From positions 6,059,283 to 6,123,282 of the forward strand of contig NC_063258.1 of the NCBI RefSeq assembly GCF_019578655.1: a stretch of 64,000 nt of DNA, given 5' to 3'. Origin of the DNA: Ricinus communis (taxonomy: Eukaryota; Streptophyta; Magnoliopsida; Malpighiales; Euphorbiaceae). The translations under genes were made by a program, and so were the position numbers. Under the pieces are notes generated by a model that ran no database searches, was not told the origin of the DNA, and saw nothing but the letters and a program-made list of their open reading frames with translations. Below are positions 27,044-40,330 of the stretch, piece after piece (within the stretch, counting starts at the first letter, position 1; the number at the start of each line of letters is the position of its first letter).

Positions 27044-27127
27044 TATTACGGGTATGAAATAAGACAATAAAGAAATTACAATTGTTAATTTTTATTTCAA
27101 ACTTTATGATAAATATACAAGATACGA

Positions 27128-27135
27128 GTATATAC
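27128..27135. promoter_or_regulatory. P1BS-like site (GTATATAC)
   Basis: Matches GNATATNC, the palindrome bound by PHR-type phosphate-starvation regulators and common in arbuscular-mycorrhiza-induced promoters. It is 397 bp upstream of the STR ATG. Chance expectation in 488 bp is about 0.1. Confidence 0.4.
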
Positions 27136-27271
27136 CACATTCGAGAGCTGAATGACAAATCAAGTCTTTTGATTTACAATGAATCCCTCTATGTATGGCA
27201 GCCCAATACTAAAAGCAAACAAACAAACGACTTGGATGAGAGAAGAAGAGCAGAAAGCAGCTCATCATTCC

Positions 27272-27285
27272 CGGCAATACCAAAG
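27272..27285. promoter_or_regulatory. AW-box-like site upstream of STR
   Basis: CGGCAATACCAAAG fits CG(N)7CNANG, the reverse complement of the AW-box bound by WRINKLED1/5-type AP2 factors. It is about 247 bp upstream of the ATG. With only five fixed bases, about one match per 500 bp is expected by chance, so this is weak evidence alone. Confidence 0.3.
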
Positions 27286-27531
27286 CAAAGTTTAACGAAA
27301 GAAACAATGAAAGAAGGAGAGGGACATGCCGTCTTCTTCCTTCACAACACTCCAAAGTTCCATTTCATTGAGTTTAACCATCAGACATTTTGTCTATATC
27401 CCTATCCACCTTATTCTTTTCGCCTTTTAATACCACCCCAAATCTGGACTCCAAGTTCTTAAACCATCTTTGGCTAAGCCAGAAAGTAGGAGGCCAAAGG
27501 GGTGCTTGCTTTTGCTGTATCTTTTATCAAA

Positions 27532-30500
27532 ATGGCAGCAAAGGCAAGCCGGAAAAACACCAACAGAAGCCTGGAGACTCTGCTAGATATTGACAAAACA
27601 AAGGCCGCAAGGAAAAATGCCATGCCTCTTGATCCCCGGAAAATGATTCCCGGTCATGGTCTTGAGTTCAGAGATGTATCTTACAGTGTGAAAAAGAAGC
27701 AAAAGAAAGATGGGGTTTGGATCACTAGGGAAGCTTATCTTCTCAATGATATATCTGGTCAGGCTATGAGAGGCGAAATTATGGCCATCATGGGTCCTAG
27801 TGGTGCTGGGAAATCCACTTTCCTTGATGCCTTGGCTGGTCGGATTGCACAGGGAAGTCTTGAAGGATCTGTCAAAGTAGATGGAAAACCGGTTAGTGCA
27901 TTATAATGCCTCTTCACCGGGATATTATTACATTATCCTAATTTACCACGTTAATAAAAGATTTCAGACTTAGATTTCATTTTTTCTTTTCATGTTAGCT
28001 TTACTCTAAGAATAAATTAGGATTAAAAAAACAATTAGAAGATCAAAACATTTATTTTTTAGAATGAGATTGACACGAGAAAAAAGAAAAAAAAAATATT
28101 ATCGCTCCGTCTATATATATCAAATTGATAAATATATTCATTAATTTTAAATAATTAAGCACTGAATACGTCAATCAACTAATATAAAAATGTAAAATAT
28201 TATAATTCTCATTTTGATTCAGTATATCACGTTATTTGTAGATAAAATTAATTATATATTAATATATAACATTATTTATTAGTTGTTGTATTTGTATAAA
28301 TTGATATTTAATCATTGGTGGTTACTGGTAATACATAAATTGATCAATGTAAATGCAATACTTAATAAATAATGCCACATATTAATATTTAATTTAATTT
28401 ATTTATTAACGACGGGATAGATTATGCATGTCATTAATCTTTTTGTGTGCAGGTCACTACGAGCTACATGAAGATGATTTCCTCATATGTGATGCAAGAT
28501 GATCAACTCTTCCCCATGTTGACTGTCTTTGAGACCTTCATGTTTGCTGCTGAAGTTAGGCTTCCTCCTTCCATTTCCAGGAATGAAAAGAAACAAAGGG
28601 TTTACGAGCTCCTTGACCAATTAGGATTAACGGTGCAGCAACTCATTTTCTTGTATATATTTACACACTGAATGTACCCGAAAGAAAAAAAGAAAAAGAA
28701 AGGCAAAGTAACTGATGTATAACTGGTTTTTGCAGAGCACTGCACATACATATATTGGTGACGAAGGAAGGAGAGGAGTGTCCGGCGGGGAACGCCGGAG
28801 GGTGTCAATAGGAATTGATATAATCCATAAGCCATCGCTGCTGTTCCTTGATGAACCAACCTCAGGTCTTGATTCTACAAGCGCTTTCAGTGTGGTGGAA
28901 AAGGTGAAGCACATAGCCAAAGGCGGTAGCATTGTGTTGATGACTATTCACCAGCCTTCTTACAGAATTCAAATGCTCTTAGACCGCATTGCTGTTCTTG
29001 CAAGGTACAGTAGAAAACTGATGTTTTCTGTAACAATAATCTCTCGATAAATTTTTAAATAGATATCTAGATAAAACTAATTGCATAATGACATTCTTGG
29101 TCTTTAATTAATTATTATTAGTAGTTAATTGTTAATAAATAAATCGATCAAATTAAATACAGCACTTAATAATTAAAATCACATGTCAGCGGTTAATTCT
29201 GTTTATCTACGAGTAGACTAAATTTTTTAAAAATTAGCTGTTAATTGTTTCTATTTATATTGGAGACTAAGATTTGAAGATATCAAAACCTGTAAACAGG
29301 GGTAGACTGGTATATATGGGATCCCCAGCTGCTCTTCCTGCTTATCTCTGTGGATTTGAAAGGCCAGTTCCTGACGGTGAAAACAGCCTGGAATATCTCC
29401 TTGATGTGATCAAAGAGTATGATGAATCCACCGTGGGACTCGATCCTCTTGTTCTTTACCAAAGGCAGGGAATCAAACCTGATCAAGTAGCCAGGACACC
29501 TATCCCCAAGACACCAAAAACTCCTAAAACGCCACGAACTCCATACACAAGTACCTCTGGATCCAACAAGCATGCCATCAACCTCTGGAGCCAAGCATTC
29601 TCATTCACAGGGACATCCCGAGCAGACTCTGGACAATATGGTTTCAATGATGATGACGACGACGACGACGACGACTTTGATAAATCCCTTGAACGTAGAA
29701 CGATGTCCACACCAATGCATCCGCAAAGTGGAGTCTATCAACCACGGTTGGCTTCACAGTTCTACAAAGATTTTCCAGTCTGGCTCTACCATGGTGTCAA
29801 ACGAACTCCTCGCCGTGCGCCATCTTGGACTCCTGCAAGAACTCCAGCCAAAACCCCAATTTCTGGGGCAAGAAGTCAAGTCTCGAGTCAGTTTCCATCA
29901 GCTCAGCTTGCCCCTTCTCGTCCCAAAACTCCAGTAATCTTCAGCTCCTCAGTGGACTCGTATACAGCTTCATACGCAGATTTCGACTTGGAGGAAGAGG
30001 AACTGCTTGATGTGCCAGCACAGGGTCCTAAATTTGCTAACCCATGGCTCCGTGAGGTTGCAGTCCTCTCATGGCGGACAGCACTTAACGTTGTCCGCAC
30101 TCCTGAACTTTTTCTCTCAAGAGAGATCGTATTAACTGTCATGGCACTAATTCTGTCCTCCCTTTTTAAGAACCTGAGCGAACCAACATTTAAAACCATC
30201 AACCGGCTCCTGAATTTCTACATTTTTGCAGTCTGCTTGGTTTTCTTTTCCTCCAATGACGCTGTTCCAACATTCATCCAGGAAAGATTCATATTCATCA
30301 GGGAGACTTCCCACAATGCTTACCGTGCTTCTTCTTATGTGGTCTCCTCTCTCTTAGTCTATCTCCCATTTTTCGCCATCCAAGGTTTCACATTTGCTGC
30401 TATTACCAGATTCGCGCTGCACCTGAAAAGCAATCTCTTCAATTTCTGGATTATACTCTACGCCTCTCTGATAACAACCAATGCTTACGTTATGCTTGTC

Positions 30501-30935
30501 AGTGCCCTCGTTCCCAGTTACATCACAGGTTATGCAGTAGTCATCGCCACGACTGCTCTCTTCTTCCTAACTTGTGGGTTTTTCTTGAAGCGGACGCAGA
30601 TACCAATTTACTGGAGGTGGCTCCATTACATATCTGCAATTAAATATCCATTTGAGGCAATGTTATCAAATGAGTTCAAAGGAACAAAATGCTACAATGG
30701 AAACCCTGTAGATCTTTCACCTGGTCCTTTAGGAGAGATCAAAACCAGCAAACTGCATAACAATTTTACAACTGGAACAAATTGCCCACTGATTGGAGAA
30801 GATATTCTATTCTCAATGGATATCAAGATGGACAACCTTTGGTATGATGTTCTTATCTTATTAGCTTGGGGAGTGCTTTACAGGCTCTTCTTCTATGTGG
30901 TACTCAGATTTTATTCTAAGAATGAGCGAAAATGA
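27532..30935 (+). CDS. STR: ABCG half-transporter STR (STUNTED ARBUSCULE)
   Basis: Four exons: 27532-27891, 28453-28632, 28736-29004 and 29300-30935. Phases agree and give 814 residues, about the length of legume STR. The nucleotide-binding domain comes first (ABCG order). It has Walker [10 protein letters not shown] at 88-96, Q-loop region [10 protein letters not shown], signature SGGE at 196-199 and Walker B LLFLDE at 215-220. A long linker follows with TP repeats (about 336-351) and an acidic Asp run (about 387-395). The C-terminal membrane domain starts near residue 516 and ends FYSKNERK. The expanded Thr-Pro/acidic linker and the ends match STR proteins. These work with STR2 in the periarbuscular membrane and are required for arbuscule development, probably exporting lipid to the fungus. 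The start at 27532 (MAAKAS) matches the family start. No STR2 is in the window. All motifs look intact. Confidence 0.93.
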
Positions 30936-32256
30936 AGAAAGCTTTTTAATATATTTTATTTTATTTTATTATTTCTTTTTTTTTCTTATTCTCCATAAAA
31001 CAAATTTATTTGCATTAGCCTGTATTTTAATCTTGTTAGTCTCCTAACTTTTTTTTATTACTTATTATGACTCATAAACAAGAGTGGAGCAATTTCATAC
31101 TCAATGCCGTTCGATAAAATTGAACATTAAGCGATGAAAAATTAAATACTGAATCTTAAGTTTTAAATATGTTAAATAATAAAATTTTATGACTTGATAG
31201 TCTAAAAAATACAAAAAAATACAAACTTTTGGAGTAGTTTACTATTTTTATTATTTTTTTAAAAATTATCAATTTAACTATAATTTAATTAATTGAGTAC
31301 AATTTTAACCGAATTAATTTGCTGGTTAAAGTTAAGCAACACTAATAACGTAAATACGATTTAGACAATGATAATTCCAAATTAAGTACCATGTATACAT
31401 ACTATGGCATTAGAATCCTTCTCATTTCCTAATTAGTATGTATGTCACTATTGTGTTGCTTAATTTTGATAATCAACTCAATTAGATTAAAATTGTATTC
31501 AGTTTGCTAAATATTGACTAAATTGACAATTTTTAAAGAACTTGAAAATAAAAAGTTGAAACACAGAAATAAGGTCAGTAGTCATTAGATAGCAGATCAA
31601 CACGGGACAACATTAGTAATGAGAAGTTCCATGCATACAACCTTGCATAAGAATCATATCATGTTCTACAGCATGTGGACAACGTGGGGTTAAGGAGAAG
31701 GATTTTCTTGAGATCAAGCCATGAAAAAAATCAATACATCCACAAAAAAAACATCAGTTTTAAAAATTGTTCAACCAGCAACAGGCTTAAAGAAAAGGAT
31801 CAAACATAAGAAAAAGTGCTCCTTAGTTTAAGTGAGTAGCAATCAAGAGTACATGTGATGCTCTAGCATGTTCAAAGACAACCCAGATAACTATTGACAA
31901 GCATAGGTTCTGCAGTATTTCAGGCCCCCTGAATTCTGATTACGATCAAAAAATATATCAAGCCAAAGGCCTTGCCAATTTGCCAATATTACTCTGCTGA
32001 TAGCGATCAGAAGTTTGCAGTTTCTTCAACACTAAAAGTAGGCTGGCAATCGTGATCTCAGCTAGAAGGCAACAAGTCCATGCTTAGCATGCACAAATGT
32101 AAATTTTAAATGGTACACATAACTTAACCTGTCATTTTATCATGAAAGAGTAAAACTTTTATTCGCAAATAACATTATTGATGAGTTTGATCACACGAGC
32201 TAAGAGAGAGAGGAGAAATTGCCAGCTGCAAGTTTCTTAAGTAGGTTAGTACAACA
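30936..32256. other. Intergenic region between STR and TDX (convergent 3' ends)
   Basis: It holds the T-rich STR 3' UTR (to about 31080), a MITE at 31258-31537, and the likely TDX 3' UTR on the right. No other gene is visible. Confidence 0.6.
31258..31537. mobile_element. MITE with ~90-bp terminal inverted repeats
   Basis: The left arm (31258-31352) and right arm (31452-31537) are inverted copies sharing TTTAAAAATT, CAATTTA, ATTGAGT, ACAATTTTAA and TTAAGCAACAC blocks, with a spacer of about 100 bp. No ORF is present. The target duplication is unclear because the flanks are A/T runs, so no superfamily is assigned. Confidence 0.6.
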
Positions 32257-35200
32257 TTATCCTGCATATTGTTCAATCTTCTTTTCCAGTCCATTTTTAT
32301 CGGCCCCCACTACCTTGTCAATTTCCTTGCCATTCTTTATAAAGTAGAAGGTCGGAACACTGCTAATATTCCATCTTGCAGCCACATCCCTTGCCTCATC
32401 TATGTCAACTTTCAAGAACACAGTTTTGGGGTATTTTGCAGCTAAGCTTGTAAAAAGAGGCGAAATGAAACGGCAAGGTCCGCACCATGTTGCTGTGAAG
32501 TACAGGACTGCAAGTCGAGATGTCCTAGAAGCAGCATTCAACTTGGTATCTAGTTCACCAGCAGAATGGATGCCTATTACTTGTCCTGCCGATACCAAAA
32601 GCATAATGAGATACCTGCATATGAATTCTGTCCTATAAACAATACTAGCAATGCTAATCCATATTAGATATCGATGTTAACAAATTATCGAGTTTTTCCT
32701 TGGGAAGATTAAGCTACATCAAACATATTAGCTTCTCTTTGCGCTATTTCAACACTTAAGTAATCAGAACCATAATAAAGGGCAACTGCTAACTTTTTTT
32801 TATTAAGAATGACAAAAAACAAAGCAGGATTAAGAACAATCACAAACCCAGTATCTTCATAGAAGTATGAAAAGCAAATATCTTCTAAAACCATAAATAT
32901 CAAGGCCATGAACTCAAAAAATCAATTTAGTCTTAGTTCAACCAGGATTCCTCTTTGAAAAGGAAAAGATTTGACTCATATGCATGCACAAATGCTTGTG
33001 TGGTGTATATGTGCAACCACACAAATCAAGGAAAAAAAAAGGAATGAAAAAAGAAAGCAAAGACCATACCCTCCTTCAAAACAGACAAAGCTTCTTGCTC
33101 CTGCATAAAATTGTAAAATACTTCAGAATTTAATACTCTATCCACAGACAAGTGTAATATAAAGTAACCCGCAAATTACAAAATGGTAATCAAAAGAAAA
33201 TGAATTTGATGCTGATAACACATCAATTACATGAATTATAGCTGCAATGGCAAGGTATAGTGATAGCAGTACTAGTAGTAATAGTAGTCCAAACAAACTG
33301 TTTGAATAATCATGGCCACATGCAACAACTGAAACATATTACTTAACTATCTTGACATGCATGATGAGAAGTTAAATATATTCTAGAAATAGTTAGCAAC
33401 TTTGCTCTCATTAAGGATTTGACAGAACTTATAAGGAACCTATTTTAGAGACAGAATTTATAAGTGACCGTAGTCATGAAAAGAAAATTGCAAACCTAGA
33501 TAATTTTCTTATTCATGGTGAATACAAGAGGACTTGAATCTTTAAAGCTACAAATGATTTCATTGTATTAATAAACTTGGTAACTTTAAGGAAAAATATG
33601 AAGTTCTTAATTTCGCCTTTGTTGCTGCCACTAAAAAGATTAACCTATATCTCCACGTTTCAATCTTTCTATAATATAAACTTGAAGCTGAGCTTTCTTT
33701 GTGGAAGGATGACATGTCAAGGAAATTCAATTTCAGAATTATAGTGGAAGAATTACATTGTCAAGCATATAAGTTTAGGAACTATCTTAATCTTTTCTTA
33801 GTTATGAAATTCAAATTTCTCTAGGTCACATTTAGAAAGTTCAGGGTCTAATAAAGTTTATGAATTTTAATATCACTGGGAACTTTTAAGAGCTTATGAT
33901 TTCTTTTCCTACCTATAATAAATTGAATTAGAGAACTCCTACTTTACCATTAGTTAGAATTTCTGCATGCGCACATGTGTGTGTGTAGAGAGAGAGATCC
34001 AAAAATGTCTACGTCAAGGCCCAATGCTCCAAAATATCCTACATTTTGCTTGTTTTTTCAATTGTATCCTAGATTTTTTATTTTAAAAATTTAGAATATA
34101 AGTTTGTATGTTGATTGCAATTATATCCATCATCTTAAAAAGCATATGCCACAACCTAGCTAAGGTTGACATGCCATCTGCAAAGTTGTCATTAAACAGC
34201 TGCAGGACTTTTGATATGAACAACCTTGTCATTTGCTGCCCCTTGAACCACAAATCTCTATGACATGTAAATTTTCAACCCAATGGGACCTATAGCTACT
34301 TAAATGGCAAATAAAGCCACCTCAAAAGGCCATGCCGACCTGCACGCCCTCCTCACATGACGAGCACAATTGTAACCAATGTGCAAAATCATGTGCTAAC
34401 TTGTTACAATTAAAATGTTAAAGAGTACAGTTGACAAAGCACAAAATTGAGGATCTTTTCAACCAATTGACCTTATAACAATATTTTCCATCTCTCGAGT
34501 TTAAGAATTTGACATATGTTAGAAGTTGTATCTATCCCACATCGCTTGATTACTAGGCTGTTATAGTGTATATAAGTGGATTGGGCACCCTCTTCTTTTG
34601 AGCTAACTTTTAGGAATGAGTTCTACCCAAGCCCATTTATCAACACATAAGCAAAGAAAGAAATTAAACAAATTATTTTTAAGAATATATCAATAATTTG
34701 TCGTTTGTCAAATTTAATAAGTTAACTCAAATGTATAGCTTCTTGCTTTTCTTTATCACTTTGTGAAATTTTATACCACTGTATTTTGTTATTGCAGTTC
34801 TACATCACCTACATAAGTATTAAAGATTCCCAGAATAAGTACACTACAAATTACTAAAAATAATTTGGAACTCCTAAACATCATACCATGTGTACTCAAA
34901 GTGTTTAAATGTATTTACAATTATGACCAAACAAGAGACACCCAAAGAATCCTTTGAAGCTCCTATTATTAGATAAGAAAATGAATGATACCCTTAACTC
35001 AATCTGTTCATTCTTAAAGCATTAAAGTATCCTTTGACCAAATGTGCTCCTATGCAGTCACATCAATCACCTAAAAGTCACAACTCAGACATACTGAATT
35101 GTGTAAACCTTCTTTAGACCACACCAAGGGATTCCAAACTGCTATTGCCTTAACTTCCTCAATGATTTTGCATTTCCGACCTTCTAGTTTGAGTATTTAA

Positions 35201-37579
35201 CATCTGAAATTGTTGATGTTAAAATTCAACAATAGCCTTGATCTCAACATGTACTTTCATCAAACCTCGTTTAATATAAACGCCCTCTCTTATCACAGTG
35301 AGGGCCCATCAGTATTGAGTATCATCAATACTAAGTAATAACAGTAACAACACTTACTTGGGCTTTAACTTGCCGTTGTCTCTCACATTCAGCCTTCTTT
35401 AGCTCCCTTTCTTTCCTCAACCGCTCATATTTTCTACGATGCTCTTGTATTCTTTTTGCATTAGGTTCAACCTGTTGAACAAAACCTATAGCGAGGGAGA
35501 AAACATAATTGTGACTATTTTACTAATTAAAAAAGGCAAATTACCTTTTTCAACACCAAACCAATCTCCTCATCATAGTCCAACTTGGACGCTACATGCA
35601 GATCACTCGCTGCTTCTTCCCATAAGCCTAACATGGCCCGTGCCATTCCTCGTATTTTATATCCTTTTGCAGAGTCTGGGTTGATCTAGAACACATGCAA
35701 TTTCCTCATCTTGTTTGTCAAAAATCATAAAAATCAACACACGCATTCCAAGTAACAAATTTCAGACTTGCTTTGCTGCCTATAAAACCTCAGGTGTAGA
35801 GAGGACCCTGCCGCCCAGGACTAACCTCTAAAGCAGCATTAGCATCACGTATGGCGGCATTAGGTTTCTTCAGTTTAGTAAAGACATTGGCTGAAGACAA
35901 GGAAATTAAGAAATCAAGATAATGGCAAGATATAACATAACGAAAAAAATAAGGAATCTATTTTCTTCCCATCAAAAAAACATTTGAAAGAAATAGAAGA
36001 GCAACTTACCTCTAGTTGCATATAATATTGCTGATGTTGGATTCAGCATGATGGCTTCTGTTAGATGATCTATGGCTTCACCTAGCTTACCTGGATTGCT
36101 TAGAAATGTTGGCCAAAAAGACTAAAGCAAGACCACATCTATAGAAAAAGGTTAATGGCAGAACAAGATGACATACCTTCAGAGATTGCATCCATAGCTT
36201 TTAACTTATCCGTTTGCGCAGCATCCTGCCTTTCTTCTGTAACTTCAGTTTCAGGGTCACCCATCTGCATTTGAGGAACCAAACATGTACTTAGCCAAGA
36301 ATATCAAAAAATTTGAGGCTTTTTAACCGCAGGAAAATAAAAAAAGAACAGCACAAAAAGAAAATAAAAACACAAAAAAATAAAAGAAACTTCCACCTTT
36401 TGTGGTGAATCATTGTCAGGTTCCACAATGTCGCTCTCGTCCAACTCAACATCAGACTCAATTACATCATCACCCTCTTCACTTGGTCTTTGAGCATCAA
36501 AGTATTCCATAGAGTCAGAGGTGTCAATACCACTTTTCTCCTGAAGTGAAAATCCTTTTTTCAACACATATTAATTGCCAAATGAACAAACAAAATGGTC
36601 TGCACTCACTGTTAAAATGCTTGCAACTTAGAAAAGTAAAATTTAAATGAAGCAAAGAGTTCAGCTTAATTCTGAAAAGAATTCTTAAAATAGCGAAAGA
36701 GAAGGTATCAATGCCATGTAAGAAAGCCACTTGCATTCAATAATCCAAAATGACAGTTTCAAAAACAATGTTGAGAAACAACGCAGAGCACACTTTTAAG
36801 TATAAAGGAAGAATCCCCTGTGAAAATTTAACTCAAAACAGATTACGAAATTAATTAGCTGAAATGTTATCTTGAAATGCCAATAAGCTGAAGCAAACAG
36901 GATTAACATTAAGTCTAACGTCAAAAACCTTAAATAGGAAGGACAAGAAACACTGATATTTTATGGTCAAGAAACACTTCAGTTTTTGAGATTCTCTTGT
37001 CTGTGAAGTGCTTTTTAAGTTACTTAAAGGTCCTGGGAAGTGTATTTCACAAGTCAATTAAGCACTCTCGCTTGACTAAGGAAAACCAGTCTTGTATATA
37101 CAGAGTTATTTATCATTGAATAGCAAATCTAAAGAAATAAAAAGCACTTCCATTTATAGCAAATGAAAGAATAAGTCTTAATCAAAATTGAAAAGGGATC
37201 CTTTCGACAATAATATAATAGAAGAACAAGTCTAACAATCAAGCTGAAGAAACCCAAAATTGCTAAAGACATAGATAAAGGTGTTGAAAGGGAATTAGTC
37301 CTCACCGGTTTATTTTGAGGTGGAATTTGACCACCCAAACTGCAAACTCGAAAGAAATTGTATAATTAACCAAAAGAAGACAGAAAATTGAGAGGAACCC
37401 ATCAAAGATTTATGAGAAAAGAACATATCCTTCAAAAGAAATTTTTATTTAGAATAAAAAACGAAATACCTGTCAAGATAGGATTTGAAAAATGAAAGAG
37501 ATGGGTCGTGAAGAATAGAAGGATTAGACTTGCAGTGATCGACAAATTGCTTAAGGTCTGCTATTGTGGCGGCATCCAT
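32257..37579 (-). CDS. TDX: TPR repeat-containing thioredoxin TDX (Hip/FAM10-thioredoxin fusion)
   Basis: Ten exons: 37579-37470, 37339-37306, 36540-36397, 36264-36177, 36090-36010, 35890-35826, 35685-35545, 35471-35358, 33100-33070 and 32585-32257. Phases agree at all nine junctions, giving 378 residues (Arabidopsis TDX is 380). Residues 1-45 form the Hip-type N-terminal dimerisation segment (starts [12 protein letters not shown]). An acidic stretch follows (about 60-96), then three TPR motifs (about 110-220), a highly charged helix (about 225-265) and a thioredoxin domain (270-378) with active site WCGPC at 303-307. TDX proteins bind Hsp70 through the TPRs and act as redox-dependent disulfide reductase/chaperone. 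Intron 8 is 2.26 kb and contains a small LTR-like insertion. The last exon start (GACAAG after GGCAG) was chosen over an upstream acceptor that would break the frame. Confidence 0.93.
34517..34645 (+). mobile_element. Solo LTR of a TRIM-like element in TDX intron 8
   Basis: 129 bp with ends TGTTAGAAG...ATCAACA (TGTT/AACA inverted ends) and directly flanked by CATA on both sides (34513-34516, 34646-34649). The internal TCCCACATCG and GGGCACCCTC words are widespread in small plant LTR-type repeats. The strand is nominal. Confidence 0.45.
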
Positions 37580-40330
37580 TGAATTATATGAGCCGCTTTC
37601 TTCTTTCTGTAAGACAGAATTTAGAAAACACCTGAAGGGTACTGAGAATATAGTGGAATGCTCGTCTTACACTGACAAGTGGAATTGTATGCTGTTTCCT
37701 GAGAGATTCTGCTGGTTTTTCTTTTTCTTTTCTTTTTTTTCTAATTTTCTTTAAACCGTTAAGACTTTTTTTTTCAAAAAAAATGAAATGACATTTAACC
37801 ATTAAACAACCTTATTAACCTCTTAAATTTTTCAATATAAAATTATAAATCTATAATATATAATTACTATATTAAATTTATACAATATAATAATAATATT
37901 GTCAGTAATAATTTTTGGTATAATATAATATTATTAATAATAAACATAAAAAAACATGTCTATTAATTTTTAAATTTTTATTTTATTTTATTTTTATCTG
38001 AGTTAAAATTTTATTTTATTTTTATCAGAATTAAGAATCTGTTTATATTGATTAAATTAATATAGAATTACAAAAATTTAATAAAATTAAATAAAATAAA
38101 AAAAACTTGAGAATTTAAAGATGTATTTTAGCTAAACTTTTAGATAAACTATTAACAAAAGAACTATTTAATTTAAGTATTTTAATTCCAAAAAATTAAA
38201 ACAATTATTTTAACAATCTTCACGAGTGTATTAATTCGGAAAGATTAAGATTTTGATAGAGTTAAAGAATTAATATTTAAGAAAGTCTATAAAATTAAAG
38301 AGTATATAATTATGATTTTTATAAATTTTATACGAGTAAATAATATTATAAAATGCTATTAATTTTAATAGATTATTGATCTGTATATTTTTAAATGACT
38401 TTTTATGATGGCATAGATATAAAATTTCAAAAATTTTCTTTCCCTTCTAAAATTTTCACATGACATTTTCGAAGTCATTTACTAACAAGAGAGGAATGCA
38501 ATCTTCAAAATAATGATAATAATCCATTATTATTTTCTCCCATGTACATACTTCTATTTTTCTTATCAATTATTTTAGTTTTTTATTATGTAATCTATCT
38601 ATTGTTGCGATTTGATAACATATATCAATATTTTATCAATATTTTTATGTATAAAATTGATGATTTATAATATAAGGATTCGTACTCAAGTTTTTTTATA
38701 TTTATTTTCAAAAATAGTATCTATTATATAAGATTTTTATGAAATTTAGATGGATAAATTCATACCTAGTTAATTTTCTTTTTCCAACAGCATATTATTT
38801 ATACATATCACATCATGTATGGAAATGATAAGGTAAATAATCAAGAAATGGAAGAAGTAAAAATAGACAAAAAAAATAGTGCCAAACTATTAAGTATTTG
38901 TTCACAATAATTCAAGTAATTTTATATGTGCTAAATAAGGTTATATGTAGCTTGTCATATAAATATTTATGGCATTCCCTAACTAGATGACTAATAACTT
39001 TAAGTAAATATGAGTATATACACATTATTCTAAACACAGTTTTGAAATATACAAAATGTATCCTAATGTGTTTCTCAAGATATGCAATATTATTATTGAG
39101 GAAAAAACAATCCTTACAAGATTGGAAGTTTATTTGCATTGGAGAAGTACTTGTAACATTTATATCACTCTTGGTCAGCATTTTAGATATTTCTTAATTT
39201 GTAGAATATTTTGTTGACCACATTTCATTATTAACTAAAATTTTGACTAATTTTTAAAAATATTATACAAAATCGCAGTAGATATGATAATTATACCAAT
39301 CTCCTGAGTGTGCAAAAGAAAAAAGATAATAAGGTTTTATTCTTATTTTAAAGCAAGTATATTATCAATTTTTTAATTGGGTTGTTACTACTATTTTTTA
39401 ATTATTTATTTAAATTATTTAAAAACTGAATTGGAGCTATTGATGACATCCACATTTTAGTACATTGGATGTAACATAGGTAATTATTAGTTTAGGTAGC
39501 GAATTGCCTTTGAAGTTACAACTGAAGTCCAAATCACCCTAAAGTTAACTTAGTGGCAATTATTTTTTGTATTTGCAACAACAAAAGATGATCCTTATAT
39601 CCCAATTAGTGATATAATAACAACAAATTATAATATTCATTATTTAATGAATTTTAAAATTAGAAAATATTTTTATTTTCAAAAATGAAATATAATATAC
39701 TTTTATAAGAAAAAGTGGGGTCTATATTACCTTTCTCTTTTCGGAATTTTATCATCTTAATTTATACCAACTAATTAAAAGAGAATATTGAACCATTTAT
39801 TGAGAATCAACAACAATAGAAAGATACTAGCAATGAACGAAGGGCTATTATAGCTACTAATATGTGAAGCAATATTAAGCACATAACATTAATGAATTTT
39901 AAATTTTTTAAATATTATTTTAACTTAATTTATTACTTAGATTAAACAATATTATTTAATTGAAAACTTCTATTTCCATTAATGATCCTAAGAACCTATT
40001 TTTCTTACATAAAAATAAAAATTTATTATATCAAAATAAATATCAAAAATCAATAAAAGTCTATTAATATCTATAATAGTCTTTTAAAATAAAATTTATG
40101 AAAATCATTTATAAAATCATAAACTCTACAAAAATTATTAAAATTTTATAAATACTATAAAAAATCATTCACTTCAAAAAAGTATATAAATATCTATAAA
40201 AATTTTAATTATAATAATGAAAAAGTATTAAGGGAACAATGTAAAATAAGTTTATATTTCTTGTATGTAAGTATTATACCGAAAAATATTTATACCCAAA
40301 TATAATAAAAAGTAAGACTAATCCTAACCT
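37580..40330. other. TDX 5' UTR/promoter and AT-rich intergenic DNA
   Basis: About 37580-37720 is the likely TDX 5' UTR/promoter. Beyond 37800 the DNA is very AT-rich with no supported gene. Confidence 0.5.

Larger units (their letters stand above)
27044..27531 (+). promoter_or_regulatory. STR promoter and 5' UTR
   Basis: 488 bp between the copia LTR edge and the STR start codon. It contains a P1BS-type palindrome and an AW-box-type sequence (listed separately). A weak TATA-like TATATCC lies near 27392. The AM-related CTTC/MYCS motif was not seen; only a diverged CTTCTTCCTTC occurs near 27333. Confidence 0.5.

Noticed and set aside
29483..29710. Minus-strand ORF with a Ser run inside STR
   Set aside because: Antisense shadow of the Asp run and TP repeats of STR.
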